64,000 nucleotides of DNA. Origin: Xylanibacter ruminicola. Lineage in GTDB: Bacteria; Bacteroidota; Bacteroidia; Bacteroidales; Bacteroidaceae. The notes beneath the pieces are model-generated. The model was not told the origin of the DNA. It did not search any database and was given only the letters and a program-made list of their open reading frames with translations. This document shows, in pieces, positions 32,663-41,845 of the stretch. Location: the NCBI RefSeq assembly GCF_900107775.1, contig NZ_FNRF01000002.1, forward strand, positions 561,129-625,128, written 5' to 3'. Within the stretch, counting starts at the first letter, position 1, and every line of letters begins with the position of its first letter. The position numbers and the translations under genes were made by a program.

Positions 32663-32684
32663 GGGGTATTCTCACGAATACCCC
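32663..32684. terminator. Bidirectional hairpin between convergent genes
   Basis: GGGGTATTC (32663-32671) pairs exactly with GAATACCCC (32676-32684) around TCAC. It lies between the GlmM-like gene and the convergent small secreted protein. The flanks are AT-rich with an A-run upstream, which gives a U-run on the minus strand. Confidence 0.75.
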
Positions 32685-32728
32685 AGAAATAGACTAACCA
32701 ATTACTAACTAAAAACAAATATGAATTC

Positions 32729-33094
32729 TTACTTTATTATTCCACGGTTTTTGATCGTGGCATTGAGAATGGCCATGTACTTACTCATCTGTTCGTCGTT
32801 AAGTACGTAGCTCATATGCTTCACATCAGTATCGATAGCGCGCTTAACCATAATCTCGCGCTCGCTACTGCTGTACTGTGTAGCATAACTCATCTCAGTA
32901 TTAAACATGTTGTAGATGTTCTCTACAGCCTCTTTCTGATCGTTTGTCAGGTTCAGAGCGTCTGAGAGTCTGCTGATATTGATGTTCAAATCATAAGCAG
33001 CAACGTTGGTTGCCTCTGGGGCAGCTGCCTCATTCTTAGCAGAAGCTGTAGTCATGCACAGCAAAGCAACCAATGTATAAAATATCTTTTTCAT
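32729..33094 (-). CDS. Small secreted LTxxQ-like protein
   Basis: The 121-residue product has a signal peptide (MKKIFYTLVALLCMTTASA) and a helical body with LNLTNDQKEAVENIYNMF, like the LTxxQ helices of Spy/CpxP-type periplasmic proteins. Its exact function is unknown; a stress-related or chaperone role is possible by family resemblance only. Confidence 0.65.
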   Translation of the reverse strand: MKKIFYTLVALLCMTTASAKNEAAAPEATNVAAYDLNINISRLSDALNLTNDQKEAVENIYNMFNTEMSYATQYSSSEREIMVKRAIDTDVKHMSYVLNDEQMSKYMAILNATIKNRGIIK

Positions 33095-33363
33095 CTTTTT
33101 ACCCTTTCTTTTCTTTACTCGGAACGGTCTTTTTGCCGCCCTACTTTTACCTATTGTAGTTATCCTTTATGTCTTTTGACGATGCAAAGGTACGACGATT
33201 TTTGATAGAATGAGCATACTTTGTGTGTTTTGTGTGCGAACACAGTCTTTTTATTGACCAAAATCAAAACCTTGATTTATCTCAACAGTGTGCTGATTAC
33301 ACAAAAAAATAGGCTTAAACGAAAAAAAAGGGCGGAAAATTTGCAGGTACCAAATAAAAATGT

Positions 33364-33371
33364 TACTTTTG
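33364..33371 (+). promoter_or_regulatory. -7 box (TACTTTTG) for the tRNA-Thr/tRNA-Gly unit
   Basis: TACTTTTGCACC lies 19 bp before the mature 5' end of tRNA-Thr. Confidence 0.65.
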
Positions 33372-33390
33372 CACCCGCTAAAGGAGACCT

Positions 33391-33463
<73 letters not shown>

Positions 33464-33498
33464 CTTCTAAGCAAAACTCAGAGATCTTATTCAGTGTT

Positions 33499-33569
33499 GC
33501 GGAATTAGCACATCGGTAGTGCACGGGCTTCCCAAGCCTGGGAGGCGGGTTCGATTCCCGTATTCCGCT
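33499..33569 (+). tRNA. tRNA-Gly (anticodon CCC)
   Basis: Acceptor GCGGAAT/ATTCCGC, anticodon loop TTCCCAA with CCC at 33531-33533, T-arm GCGGGTTCGATTCCCGT. It reads GGG. CCA is not encoded. It lies 35 bp after tRNA-Thr. Confidence 0.95.
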
Positions 33570-33605
33570 CATAGATGTAGAGGGCATTGAGCCCTCTACT
33601 ATTTT

Positions 33606-34517
33606 TTATCTCAAGCGCAGACCATCACCCACACGAATCTGGTAGTCGGGCGTCAGATGGTTCATCTTATACAGATTCTTCAGACGGATACCGTATTTCT
33701 GGGCGATAGTGTACATCGACTCGCCATCGCGCACGTAGTGCAGTCGGCCCTTGTAATCCTTTGGTGCCTTGCGCTGTTTCTTCTTCAGCCATATAATCTC
33801 GCCCTCTTCCAACTTGTCCTTGCGATGACGCTCGTTGTATTTGGCTATCTTGCGGTAGCTGATGCCAACCTCCTCGCCTATCGACTTGAAGGTATCGCCG
33901 CGACGGGCAATCATATAATAGTTCTTATTAAATATCTTGATGGAGTGCAGCGAAGCACCGCCCACCTCTTGATCCTTGGTGCGCTGAGCCATAAAGTGAT
34001 CGTAGCCCTTGGCACTGTCGTACTGGTAGAGCTTATACATCTGTATAATCTCAATCAGCTTCTCGGCATAAATGGGATTTGTGGCATAACCGGCAGCCTT
34101 CAGTCCGCGAGCCCAACCCTTGTAATCGGTGGTTTTCAGATTAAACAGCGAACGGTAACGCTGGTTGGCTGCCAGGAATTTCGAGTGGTCTTCGTACGAC
34201 TCGTAGGCATTGCTGTACACACGGAAACAGTCGTTACGCGCATCATCATCGTGATACGTACGTGGACCCGTCCAACCGTTATTGCACTTAATACCAAAGT
34301 GGTTGTTACTGGTGCGGGTGAGCTCACTTCTACCAGCACCGCTCTCCAACAACCCCTGCGCCAAAGTAATAGATGCAGGTATGCGATAACGCTGCATCTG
34401 CTCGATGGCAATGTCCTTATATTGATCTACATATTGTTGATAGGCTTGATTCCATCTGATCTGCGAAAACGCCGAAACCGACAGGAAAAAAGCTATGAAT
34501 ACTATAAATTTTCTCAT
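33606..34517 (-). CDS. Glucosaminidase with two LysM domains
   Basis: I choose Met at 34517 (MRKFIVFIAFFLSVSAFS, a signal peptide), 303 residues. The glucosaminidase domain shows ITLAQGLLESGAGRSELT with the catalytic-type Glu, and NHFGIKC. Two C-terminal LysM units follow (IARRGDTFKSIGEEVGIS and VRDGESMYTIAQKYGI), which bind peptidoglycan. It is a periplasmic wall hydrolase for growth or remodelling. It ends 36 bp after the tRNA-Gly gene, convergent to it. Confidence 0.9.
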   Translation of the reverse strand: MRKFIVFIAFFLSVSAFSQIRWNQAYQQYVDQYKDIAIEQMQRYRIPASITLAQGLLESGAGRSELTRTSNNHFGIKCNNGWTGPRTYHDDDARNDCFRVYSNAYESYEDHSKFLAANQRYRSLFNLKTTDYKGWARGLKAAGYATNPIYAEKLIEIIQMYKLYQYDSAKGYDHFMAQRTKDQEVGGASLHSIKIFNKNYYMIARRGDTFKSIGEEVGISYRKIAKYNERHRKDKLEEGEIIWLKKKQRKAPKDYKGRLHYVRDGESMYTIAQKYGIRLKNLYKMNHLTPDYQIRVGDGLRLR

Positions 34518-34566
34518 ATTATGCATTTTATTTGTGCAAAAGTAATGATTTCTCTCGAATTATTTG

Positions 34567-34574
34567 TATTTTTG
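34567..34574 (+). promoter_or_regulatory. -7 box (TATTTTTG) for cytidine deaminase
   Basis: TATTTTTGCAG about 20 bp before ATG 34595. It shows that an earlier in-frame ATG (34532) is not the start. Confidence 0.65.
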
Positions 34575-34594
34575 CAGAAAAATATAGGATTTTT

Positions 34595-35068
34595 ATGAGA
34601 GAACTGGAGCTAAAGTCGGTAATTAAAGTGTACGCCATGGAAGAACTGAGTGCTGATGAACGCCACTTGGTAGAGCTTGCTATCGAGGCTACAAGCCGCA
34701 GCTATGCCCCCTACTCTAAGTTTTGTGTAGGTGCAGCAGTACGTTTGGACAATGGTGTTGAAATTATAGGTTGCAATCAGGAGAATGCAGCTTATCCATC
34801 AGGCTTATGCGCCGAGCGTACCGCCTTGTTTGCAGCCGGCGCTCAGTATCCCGATCAGCCTGTACGCATGCTGGCCATTGCCGCTCGTGGTACTCATGGC
34901 GATCTGGAAGAAGAACCCGTTGGTCCTTGTGGCTCATGCCGTCAGGTCATCATCGAATCTGAGACTCGTGCCAAAGCCCCCATACGCATTCTGCTGTACG
35001 GAAAAAAGTACGTATATGTGATTGATGGCGTAAGAGAGCTGATGCCGCTCACTTTCTCTGAATTTTAA
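34595..35068 (+). CDS. cdd: Cytidine deaminase
   Basis: The 157-residue protein shows the zinc-binding motifs of cytidine deaminases: CAERTALF (Cys ligand with catalytic Glu) and PCGSCRQV, with APYSKFCVGAAV and GCNQENAAYP ahead of them. It turns cytidine and deoxycytidine into uridine forms in pyrimidine salvage. The start at 34595 follows the promoter. Its end overlaps by 4 bp with the convergent beta-helix lipoprotein gene. Confidence 0.92.
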   Translation: MRELELKSVIKVYAMEELSADERHLVELAIEATSRSYAPYSKFCVGAAVRLDNGVEIIGCNQENAAYPSGLCAERTALFAAGAQYPDQPVRMLAIAARGTHGDLEEEPVGPCGSCRQVIIESETRAKAPIRILLYGKKYVYVIDGVRELMPLTFSEF

Positions 35069-36393
35069 CGATAACATCCCAATCCCGCCGCCGTCGATAA
35101 AACATCGAGGTGGAAATCGTAGTCAAGGTTGTCTTCATCAATCTTGATGAAATGGGCTTTTCCTTGAATCTCGTCATTGGGTGATTCCCAGATAATATCG
35201 TTGAAATGGGCTGTATCGTCAATCTTGGGTGTTCGTAGCAAGCTGTGGGTGAACGTATAGTTAAACGCTGCGCCATCTTTGGCCTGTTCGCCTATCAGTA
35301 CATCATCGTCGTAACCTGTGATGATGGTGCCTTCGCACATCATATTATATAAAGGTGATGTTTGGTTGGTAAAACGCAAGGCTGCTCCACGCCCACCTGT
35401 AAAGGGATAGAATTGCGCCAGGGTGCAATACACTATTTCTACCATTCCACCGTTAATATTCACGCAGTCGCCCATCGCATTCGTCAGCTGACAGTTCTCC
35501 AAGCGCACGTGCGCATTAGTTAACTTTATGCCGTCGCCCTGACAATTATGTACCACGCATTGCTGCATTTTAAGGCGATAATGCGTGCTGTCGATGGCTG
35601 AAGAATCGCAAATCAAACCTTGATTAGAATTACGTATCTGTGTGGTGTTCAATACGTTATTGTTTGATATATTGTAGAATCTGATACCCTTCCACTGACC
35701 AGGCACGCGATCGTATGGCAGATACGAGAACATACGATCCAGACGGTCGCCACGCATGGTGCAGTTGTCGGTATGCAGTGTTCCATATACCTCCATCCCA
35801 GCGTCGGCATGGAAGTAAAGTGTGGTGTTACGGATGGTGAGATGCGCCCCTTCCTTTACGATGAAATCGCCGTATATCACCAAAGGCTTATCTGATTCTA
35901 TCACCGAATCGCGCTCAATCACGGGCTGCTCGCATTTGATGGCATCCCAAGCCCATGCCTTCAAACAAACGCTCTGTTCGGTACCGCTCTCCATTAAAAA
36001 CACCAATTCATCGGTAATCTCTTTGGGCGTAGTCTGATAGGTTTCATACGGCGTTATCTCTACAACCACAAGAACGCTGTCGTTCTTACGAATCTCAACA
36101 TCGTTGGTTTGCGAACCATTGTTGTTGTCCAGATACATGCCATCCACATTAACGCGAAAGCCCGTCTGGTTGCCGCGTTTCAAGTGTACGCTTTGCAGTT
36201 TCACGCCATTATCATTTCGGTTGTTTACCCAGAAGGTATAGGTAGATGATGCCGTACGGCTGAATACGGTATCCAGTTTGATAGTGTCTGAAGGAAAATC
36301 GAGGCGCAAGCCTGTACTGGTCGAGAACGAGTCGTCATCGGCGCAGGCCACCAGGCCCAGTATCAGTGATATAAAAAAGAAAATCCGTTTCAT
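35065..36393 (-). CDS. Beta-helix lipoprotein
   Basis: The 442-residue protein has a lipoprotein signal (MKRIFFFISLILGLVACADD, lipid on Cys17), an N-terminal Ig-like part (about 25-130) and then a right-handed beta-helix with repeated short strands and Asn ladders (residues about 175-400, for example THYRLKMQQCVVHNCQGDGI). It is likely surface exposed; proteins of this plan bind or cut polysaccharides, but no catalytic residues were recognised. It overlaps cdd by 4 bp at the 3' end. Confidence 0.8.
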   Translation of the reverse strand: MKRIFFFISLILGLVACADDDSFSTSTGLRLDFPSDTIKLDTVFSRTASSTYTFWVNNRNDNGVKLQSVHLKRGNQTGFRVNVDGMYLDNNNGSQTNDVEIRKNDSVLVVVEITPYETYQTTPKEITDELVFLMESGTEQSVCLKAWAWDAIKCEQPVIERDSVIESDKPLVIYGDFIVKEGAHLTIRNTTLYFHADAGMEVYGTLHTDNCTMRGDRLDRMFSYLPYDRVPGQWKGIRFYNISNNNVLNTTQIRNSNQGLICDSSAIDSTHYRLKMQQCVVHNCQGDGIKLTNAHVRLENCQLTNAMGDCVNINGGMVEIVYCTLAQFYPFTGGRGAALRFTNQTSPLYNMMCEGTIITGYDDDVLIGEQAKDGAAFNYTFTHSLLRTPKIDDTAHFNDIIWESPNDEIQGKAHFIKIDEDNLDYDFHLDVLSTAAGLGCYR

Positions 36394-36434
36394 CTTAATG
36401 ATAAAACGGATTATTCTTTAATTTATTGTGTAGA

Positions 36435-36992
36435 TTACTTGCCAAAATAGCGTTTCAGCAATCCAGCAAAGCCTGCACCATGACGGGCCTCGTCCTTAGC
36501 CATCTCGTGAACGGTGTCGTGGATAGCATCGAATCCGGCAGCCTTAGCGTTCTTGGCAATACGGAACTTATCCTCGCAAGCACCAGCCTCGGCAGCAGCA
36601 CGCTTCTCCAGATTGGTCTTGGTGTCCCATACGCACTCGCCCAGCAGCTCAGCAAAGCGTGAAGCGTGATCGGCCTCCTCGAAAGCATAACGCTTAAATG
36701 CCTCTGCAATCTCAGGATAACCCTCACGGTCGGCCTGACGAGCCATAGCCAGATACATACCAACTTCGCCGCACTCACCATTGAAGTGTGCACGCAGGTC
36801 GTTAATCATCTCTTCCGATACACCCTCGGGCTTACCATCGCCAATACGATGAACGGTAGCATAAGTTACGTCGCCATCGTCCTTCAGCTCAGAGAACTTA
36901 GAGGCAGGAGCCTTACAGATTGGACACTTCTCGGGAGGATTCTCGCCTTCGTAGATGTAACCACAAACAGCACAGATAAATTTCTTTGTCAT
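36435..36992 (-). CDS. Rubrerythrin with N-terminal rubredoxin domain
   Basis: Start at 36992 ([16 protein letters not shown]); an upstream Met would lie in the promoter (37053-37060). The 185 residues begin with a rubredoxin site (CAVCGY and [11 protein letters not shown]) and continue with a four-helix di-iron domain with Glu/His ligands ([29 protein letters not shown]). Domain order is reversed from classic rubrerythrin, as in reverse rubrerythrins. It reduces peroxide, protecting an anaerobe from oxygen stress. Confidence 0.88.
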   Translation of the reverse strand: MTKKFICAVCGYIYEGENPPEKCPICKAPASKFSELKDDGDVTYATVHRIGDGKPEGVSEEMINDLRAHFNGECGEVGMYLAMARQADREGYPEIAEAFKRYAFEEADHASRFAELLGECVWDTKTNLEKRAAAEAGACEDKFRIAKNAKAAGFDAIHDTVHEMAKDEARHGAGFAGLLKRYFGK

Positions 36993-37052
36993 AATTGTAA
37001 TTTGTTTAGTTATTAATACATGATATTTTGTTAGTACAATATTCTTCTGCTG

Positions 37053-37060
37053 CAAATATA
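37053..37060 (-). promoter_or_regulatory. -7 box (TATATTTG) for rubrerythrin
   Basis: Minus-strand TATATTTGCAG lies 61 bp before the chosen ATG, which fixes the shorter start. Confidence 0.65.
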
Positions 37061-37068
37061 AGCATAAA

Positions 37069-37103
37069 AAATAAATCCCGCAAGTATTTTGCAGGATTTA
37101 TTT
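37069..37103 (-). terminator. Hairpin downstream of the SGNH esterase
   Basis: AAATAAATCC (37069-37078) pairs with GGATTTATTT (37094-37103). It follows the esterase stop and precedes the rubrerythrin promoter. The arms themselves give a T-rich end. Confidence 0.7.
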
Positions 37104-37123
37104 TAAAATGTTGCGTAATTATG

Positions 37124-37945
37124 TTATTTCTTACGATATTTACTCAGCACGGGAATCTCTTGGCAGAGTGCATCGGCCAGCAGATTGGCTACCACTCTGG
37201 CGCCATATATATTATAATGTGTATTGTCCTGCTTGCCCTTTGGCTCCGATGGCTCTTCGCCGGGTCGATACCACATGTGCAGCTTCTTAGACGCCTCGGT
37301 TCCCAAACCCTGCTCCAGGTTGTGGGTAATGGTGTTGGCATCTACAAAGTGGCAGTTCATGCGGGTGGCCACATCCTTTGGTGCCACACGATACAGGCCG
37401 TGGGTATCGTAAAGCGTGTCGCCCTCAATCATTTTCACGCCGTCCTTAAAGGTAGATGTGCGTAGCTTCTCGTCGTCGTCGTTCTGAGGTGCTACCACAA
37501 AAAAGTTGCGACGCACTACCGGGTTCATCAATACTGGAATGCCACCACGCTCGCGGGTTTCGCGCACGTATTTGGCCAGATTGTAGTCGAATGTTGAGCC
37601 TGGATCGGTATGGCGATCGGCTTTGGGTTTCTCGTCGTTATGGCCGAACTGGATAATCACATAGTCGCCTGGTTTGATACGTTCCAGTACCTTGTCCCAG
37701 CGGCCTTCGTTGATGAAACTCTTCGAGCTGCGACCGTTCACAGCGTGGTTATCTACCACAATGTAATCGGCATCAAAGCACTCCTGCAGCATCATACCCC
37801 ACCCGCGCTCCTGCTTACCACCAGTTGTATCCTTGTTGGCTGCTGTTGAGTCGCCAATCACAAAAATGGTGGTGTGCTTGTCGGGAGTCATCGCCGTAAA
37901 AAGCAATAATCCGCCCAAAAGGAGTGAAAACGTAAATTTCTTCAT
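37124..37945 (-). CDS. Rhamnogalacturonan acetylesterase-like SGNH hydrolase
   Basis: The 273-residue secreted protein (signal MKKFTFSLLLGGLLLFTA) has the SGNH blocks: FVIGDSTAA (nucleophile Ser), GRSSKSF, QFGHND and the C-terminal DNTHYN with Asp and His. This matches CE12-type rhamnogalacturonan acetylesterases, which remove acetyl groups from pectin. It stands alone here rather than in a polysaccharide utilisation locus. Confidence 0.88.
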   Translation of the reverse strand: MKKFTFSLLLGGLLLFTAMTPDKHTTIFVIGDSTAANKDTTGGKQERGWGMMLQECFDADYIVVDNHAVNGRSSKSFINEGRWDKVLERIKPGDYVIIQFGHNDEKPKADRHTDPGSTFDYNLAKYVRETRERGGIPVLMNPVVRRNFFVVAPQNDDDEKLRTSTFKDGVKMIEGDTLYDTHGLYRVAPKDVATRMNCHFVDANTITHNLEQGLGTEASKKLHMWYRPGEEPSEPKGKQDNTHYNIYGARVVANLLADALCQEIPVLSKYRKK

Positions 37946-37966
37946 TGTTTTAATTGTTTTAGTAGA

Positions 37967-37995
37967 AATCCCCCTCCAACGTGCGGAGGGGGATT
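37967..37995 (-). terminator. Terminator after hisS
   Basis: AATCCCCCTCC (37967-37977) pairs with GGAGGGGGATT (37985-37995), a strong 11-bp stem. On the minus strand it is followed by TTCTACTAAAAC, so the U-run is weak. Confidence 0.75.
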
Positions 37996-38013
37996 GGATA
38001 GTTATATCAACGA

Positions 38014-39378
38014 TTATGCAAGAATCGTTTTGATGATTTCGTCGATGGTGATCAGACTCTGCTCACCAGTTTCCATATTCTTCAGTGTCAGCTTGCCGGC
38101 AGCCATCTCGTTCTCACCAGCAAGTGCTACAAATGGAATCTGCTTAGCGTTAGCATACGACATCTGCTTCTTCATCTTGGTCGAATCGGGGAATATCTCT
38201 GTGCGGATGCCAGCCTCGCGAGCCTTAGCAACTGATGGCAGACAGTAAGCTGTCTCCTTATCGCCGAAGTTGATGAACAGCAGCTGGGTGCCGTTGGTAG
38301 CATCCTTTGGATAGCAGTCGAGTGCGTTCAACACGTCGAAGATACGGTCTACACCAAAGCTGATACCTACACCCGAGATACCAGGCATACCGAAGATACC
38401 AGTCAGGTTGTCATAACGACCACCACCAGTGATCGAACCAATCTGTACGTCGAGTGCCTTAACCTCGAAGATGGCACCTGTGTAGTAGTTCAAACCGCGA
38501 GCCAGAGTCAGGTCGAGCTGAATCTCGTTCTTCAGTCCGAGAGTCTTCAGTGTGTCGAGAATAAAGCGTGTTTCCTCAACGCCCTTCAGTCCAGTCTCGC
38601 TGGTAGCCAGAACCTCAGCGATGGTGTTCAGCTTCTCGTCGTTGGTACCCTCGAGCGAGATGATAGGCTGTAGCTTCTCAATCTGCTCGTCAGAGAGTCC
38701 GTCCTCACGCAGCTCCTGGTTCACGTTGTCGAGTCCGATCTTATCCAGCTTGTCGATAGCAACGGTGATATCCACAATCTTCTCGGCAGCACCGATTACC
38801 TCGGCGATACCAGTCAGGATCTTGCGGTTGTTGATCTTGATCTGAACACGTACGCCGAAACGGCTGAATACGGTGTCCACAATCTGCATCAGCTCCACCT
38901 CGTTCAGCAACGAGTCGGAACCTACGATGTCGCCATCAAACTGCCAGAACTCACGGTAACGCCCCTTCTGTGGACGGTCGGCGCGCCAAACGGGCTGCAT
39001 CTGGTAGCGCTTGAAAGGCAGCTGCAGTTCTTCGCGATGCATCACCACGTAGCGGGCAAAAGGTACGGTCAGGTCGTAACGCAAACCCTTTTCGCAGAGT
39101 TTGGCTGCCAATCGCAGCGAGTTACGCTCAGCCAGTTCCTCGGGTGTAACTTTCGAGAGGTAGTCGCCCGAGTTCAGCACCTTAAACAGCAGTTTGTCGC
39201 CTTCCTCGCCATATTTACCCATCAGTGTGCCGAGGGTTTCCATAGCGGGGGTCTCTATCTGCTGAAAGCCGTAGAGCTGATACACCTGTTTGATGGTGTC
39301 GAAAATATAATTGCGCTTCGCCATCTCCATTGGCGAAAAGTCACGCGTTCCTTTAGGAATACTTGGTTTCTGTGCCAT
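38014..39378 (-). CDS. hisS: Histidyl-tRNA synthetase
   Basis: The 454-residue protein has class II synthetase motifs: [14 protein letters not shown] at the start, motif 2 [21 protein letters not shown], the histidine signature [15 protein letters not shown] and motif 3 GISFGVDRI. It charges tRNA-His. Length and blocks are complete. It is the last gene of the Fur-purA-hisS run, 3 bp after purA. Confidence 0.96.
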   Translation of the reverse strand: MAQKPSIPKGTRDFSPMEMAKRNYIFDTIKQVYQLYGFQQIETPAMETLGTLMGKYGEEGDKLLFKVLNSGDYLSKVTPEELAERNSLRLAAKLCEKGLRYDLTVPFARYVVMHREELQLPFKRYQMQPVWRADRPQKGRYREFWQFDGDIVGSDSLLNEVELMQIVDTVFSRFGVRVQIKINNRKILTGIAEVIGAAEKIVDITVAIDKLDKIGLDNVNQELREDGLSDEQIEKLQPIISLEGTNDEKLNTIAEVLATSETGLKGVEETRFILDTLKTLGLKNEIQLDLTLARGLNYYTGAIFEVKALDVQIGSITGGGRYDNLTGIFGMPGISGVGISFGVDRIFDVLNALDCYPKDATNGTQLLFINFGDKETAYCLPSVAKAREAGIRTEIFPDSTKMKKQMSYANAKQIPFVALAGENEMAAGKLTLKNMETGEQSLITIDEIIKTILA

Positions 39379-39381
39379 TTA

Positions 39382-40653
39382 TTACTTTCTTACAATTGTT
39401 TGATCGCGGTCGGGGCCGATAGAGATAATCTTGATAGGCGTCTCTAACTGAGCCTCGAGGAATTTGATGTAATCGTTGAACTCTTTAGGGAACTGATCCT
39501 CGCTGGTAAACTTGGTCATGTCGGTCTTCCAGCCTGGCAGCTCCTGATATACGGGCTCGATACCATCCTCGATGTTGTATGGGAAGTAATCGATCTCCTG
39601 TCCGTTCTGCTTGTAGGCTACGCAAGCCTTGATGGTGTCGAAACCATCCAACACGTCGCTCTTCATCATAATCAGCTGGGTAACACCATTCACCATGATA
39701 GAGTACTTCAGGGCTACCAGGTCGATCCAACCGCAACGACGCTCACGACCGGTAACAGCACCGTACTCGTGACCCAGGTCGCGAATCTTCTTACCTGTCT
39801 CGTCGAACAGCTCTGTGGGGAATGGACCTGCACCTACACGTGTGCAGTAAGCCTTCATGATACCGTAAACGTCGCCAATCTTGTTGGGACCGATACCCAG
39901 ACCTGTGCAAGCACCAGCGCAGATGGTGTTAGATGATGTAACAAAAGGATACGAACCGAAGTCGACGTCGAGCATAGTACCCTGAGCACCCTCGCAAAGC
40001 ACGCTCTTACCACTCTTCAGCAGGTTGTTCAGCTCGTGCTCTGAATCTACGATAGGGAACTGGCGCAGGTACTCGATACCCTCCAGCCATTTCTTCTCTA
40101 CCTCGGTGATGTCGTACTCAAAGTTGAGCGACTTCAGGATAGCCTCGTGGCGAGCCTTTGCCTTAGCGTACTTCTCCTCAAAGTTCTCAAGGATATCACC
40201 AACACGCAAACCGGTACGGCTTACCTTGTCGGTATAAGTAGGACCGATACCCTTACCGGTAGTACCTACCTTATCCTTACCCTTCTGAGCCTCGTAGGCA
40301 GCATCCAGCACACGGTGGGTAGGCATGATAAGATGGGCCTTCTTTGAGATGTGCAGACGGCTGCGCAGCTCATGTCCGCTTGCCTCGAGTGCCTTGGCCT
40401 CTTCCATAAACAGGTCTGGAGCCAGCACTACACCATTACCGATAATGTTTACCTTGTCGCCCTGGAAAATACCTGAAGGGATTGAGCGAAGCACATACTT
40501 CTGACCCTCAAACTCCAGCGTATGACCAGCGTTAGGACCACCCTGAAAACGGGCAACCACATCGTACTTAGGGGTCAGTACGTCGACCACCTTACCTTTT
40601 CCTTCGTCGCCCCACTGCAAGCCCAGCAGGACATCTACTTTACCTTTGTTCAT
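39382..40653 (-). CDS. purA: Adenylosuccinate synthetase
   Basis: The 423-residue protein begins LGLQWGDEGKGKVVDVL, the GTP/IMP-binding start of PurA, and has GTTGKGIGPTY, GPNAGHT and CEGAQGTMLD. It joins IMP and aspartate with GTP, the first step from IMP to AMP. The ATG overlaps the stop of the Fur-family gene (ATGA), so they are translated together; the arrangement continues with hisS. Confidence 0.96.
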   Translation of the reverse strand: MNKGKVDVLLGLQWGDEGKGKVVDVLTPKYDVVARFQGGPNAGHTLEFEGQKYVLRSIPSGIFQGDKVNIIGNGVVLAPDLFMEEAKALEASGHELRSRLHISKKAHLIMPTHRVLDAAYEAQKGKDKVGTTGKGIGPTYTDKVSRTGLRVGDILENFEEKYAKAKARHEAILKSLNFEYDITEVEKKWLEGIEYLRQFPIVDSEHELNNLLKSGKSVLCEGAQGTMLDVDFGSYPFVTSSNTICAGACTGLGIGPNKIGDVYGIMKAYCTRVGAGPFPTELFDETGKKIRDLGHEYGAVTGRERRCGWIDLVALKYSIMVNGVTQLIMMKSDVLDGFDTIKACVAYKQNGQEIDYFPYNIEDGIEPVYQELPGWKTDMTKFTSEDQFPKEFNDYIKFLEAQLETPIKIISIGPDRDQTIVRK

Positions 40654-41159
40654 TTTTCAGTTTTATTCTTGTTGTTACTTTTCTTTTTCGCGGTTGTTGT
40701 CTTCTTGCGCTTTGTCATCTTGGTCTGACAGCTACTGCACACACCGTAAACATACAGCGTAAAACCGTCTTTTCTGAATCGTTTCAGATGCATATTCTCC
40801 ACAGCAGCTATGATCTCAGGCGATTTAACCTCAGTAACCTTACCGCACATGGTGCAAATCTGATGACAATGACTCTGGTTGTCGTAGCAGGCCTCGTATT
40901 TGGTCGAGCCTTGAAAGCGGTGCCTGACTACCAGTCGGAGCGACATAAACAGATTCAGCGTATTATATAAGGTAGCCCTGCTAACGGGGAAATCCATCTC
41001 CTGTGCCAGTCGGGCTTTCAGGTCTTCAAGTGTAAAGTGCCCGTTGATGCTGTAGATGGCTCTGAGGATGGTGTATCGCTCAGGTGTCTTGCGATGATTG
41101 TTCTTCTCAAGATAGTTGTCCAAAAGCCTTTCTACGGCCACAATTACACTTTCTTTCAT
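40650..41159 (-). CDS. Fur-family metal-dependent repressor
   Basis: The 169-residue protein has the winged helix with PVSRATLYNTLNLF, the regulatory metal histidine cluster (SHCHQI) and two zinc Cys pairs, CTMCGK and CSSCQTK, followed by a long basic Lys/Thr/Asn tail. It may be Fur, PerR or Zur; the sequence alone does not settle the metal. The ATGA overlap with purA couples it to the operon. Confidence 0.88.
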   Translation of the reverse strand: MKESVIVAVERLLDNYLEKNNHRKTPERYTILRAIYSINGHFTLEDLKARLAQEMDFPVSRATLYNTLNLFMSLRLVVRHRFQGSTKYEACYDNQSHCHQICTMCGKVTEVKSPEIIAAVENMHLKRFRKDGFTLYVYGVCSSCQTKMTKRKKTTTAKKKSNNKNKTEK

Positions 41160-41221
41160 CTGAATCTATCAAGAAAACCGCACAAAGGTACGCATTTTCG
41201 GGCAGATAAAAGAAACTTTAT

Positions 41222-41836
41222 TTAAAAAAAATCTAAATTAGCCTTTTTTAATGCACTTTTTGCAAGACGTTCGTATACTAATCCAAGTTCTGCAAATCTA
41301 ATCATGGCATTCATGGCTGCTTTCTTCACCATTAAGCTGTTGCCTTCGAGGGCTGCTAACGCCTGATCGATAAACTCGTTGATGCCACGCTCGTTGGGCT
41401 CCTGTTTGTTCATAAACAGGCGCGACAGAATATGGAATCCGCACAGCTGATACAGCTCCTTATCCGATGCCATCCAGGTGTAAGCCTTGTCGGCAGCATA
41501 AGGCAGATACTGATATAAATTAAATGAAGCTTGCTCTGCAATCTCCTGACTATCAGTTTGTTCCATCCATATATCTACTACTTCAGGCAGCATCTTGTCG
41601 GCTGGCATCAGCATGGTGGCCAATATCTTGCATTCGCGCACGTTTTCCTTCCACAACGCTATTGCTAAGTCGTAGTTCTTACCGATTTCATCGGCCTTAG
41701 CCTTCAGTCGTGGCAAGGTGGCACCCCAGTTCAGTTTGTAGTTGGCGCCTTTATTGCGCATAGAAGCAGCAACCATTCCGTCCATCATCAGACGGAATGA
41801 TTGCTTAATCTCTTTTATCTGTTGGTTTATATCCAT
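41222..41836 (-). CDS. AlkD-like DNA alkylation repair (HEAT-repeat) protein
   Basis: The 204-residue all-helical protein resembles the AlkD/AlkC-like HEAT fold: AIALWKENVRECKILATMLM (with the Trp and Arg region used for base recognition) and EIAEQASFNLYQYLPYAADK. Family members remove positively charged alkylated bases without flipping them. It follows the DPP III-like gene by 9 bp. Confidence 0.7.
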   Translation of the reverse strand: MDINQQIKEIKQSFRLMMDGMVAASMRNKGANYKLNWGATLPRLKAKADEIGKNYDLAIALWKENVRECKILATMLMPADKMLPEVVDIWMEQTDSQEIAEQASFNLYQYLPYAADKAYTWMASDKELYQLCGFHILSRLFMNKQEPNERGINEFIDQALAALEGNSLMVKKAAMNAMIRFAELGLVYERLAKSALKKANLDFF

Positions 41837-41845
41837 CTCAAATTT

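Noticed and set aside
36992..37055. Longer start for rubrerythrin at 37055
   Set aside because: It lies within the promoter; the rubredoxin domain starts correctly at 36992.
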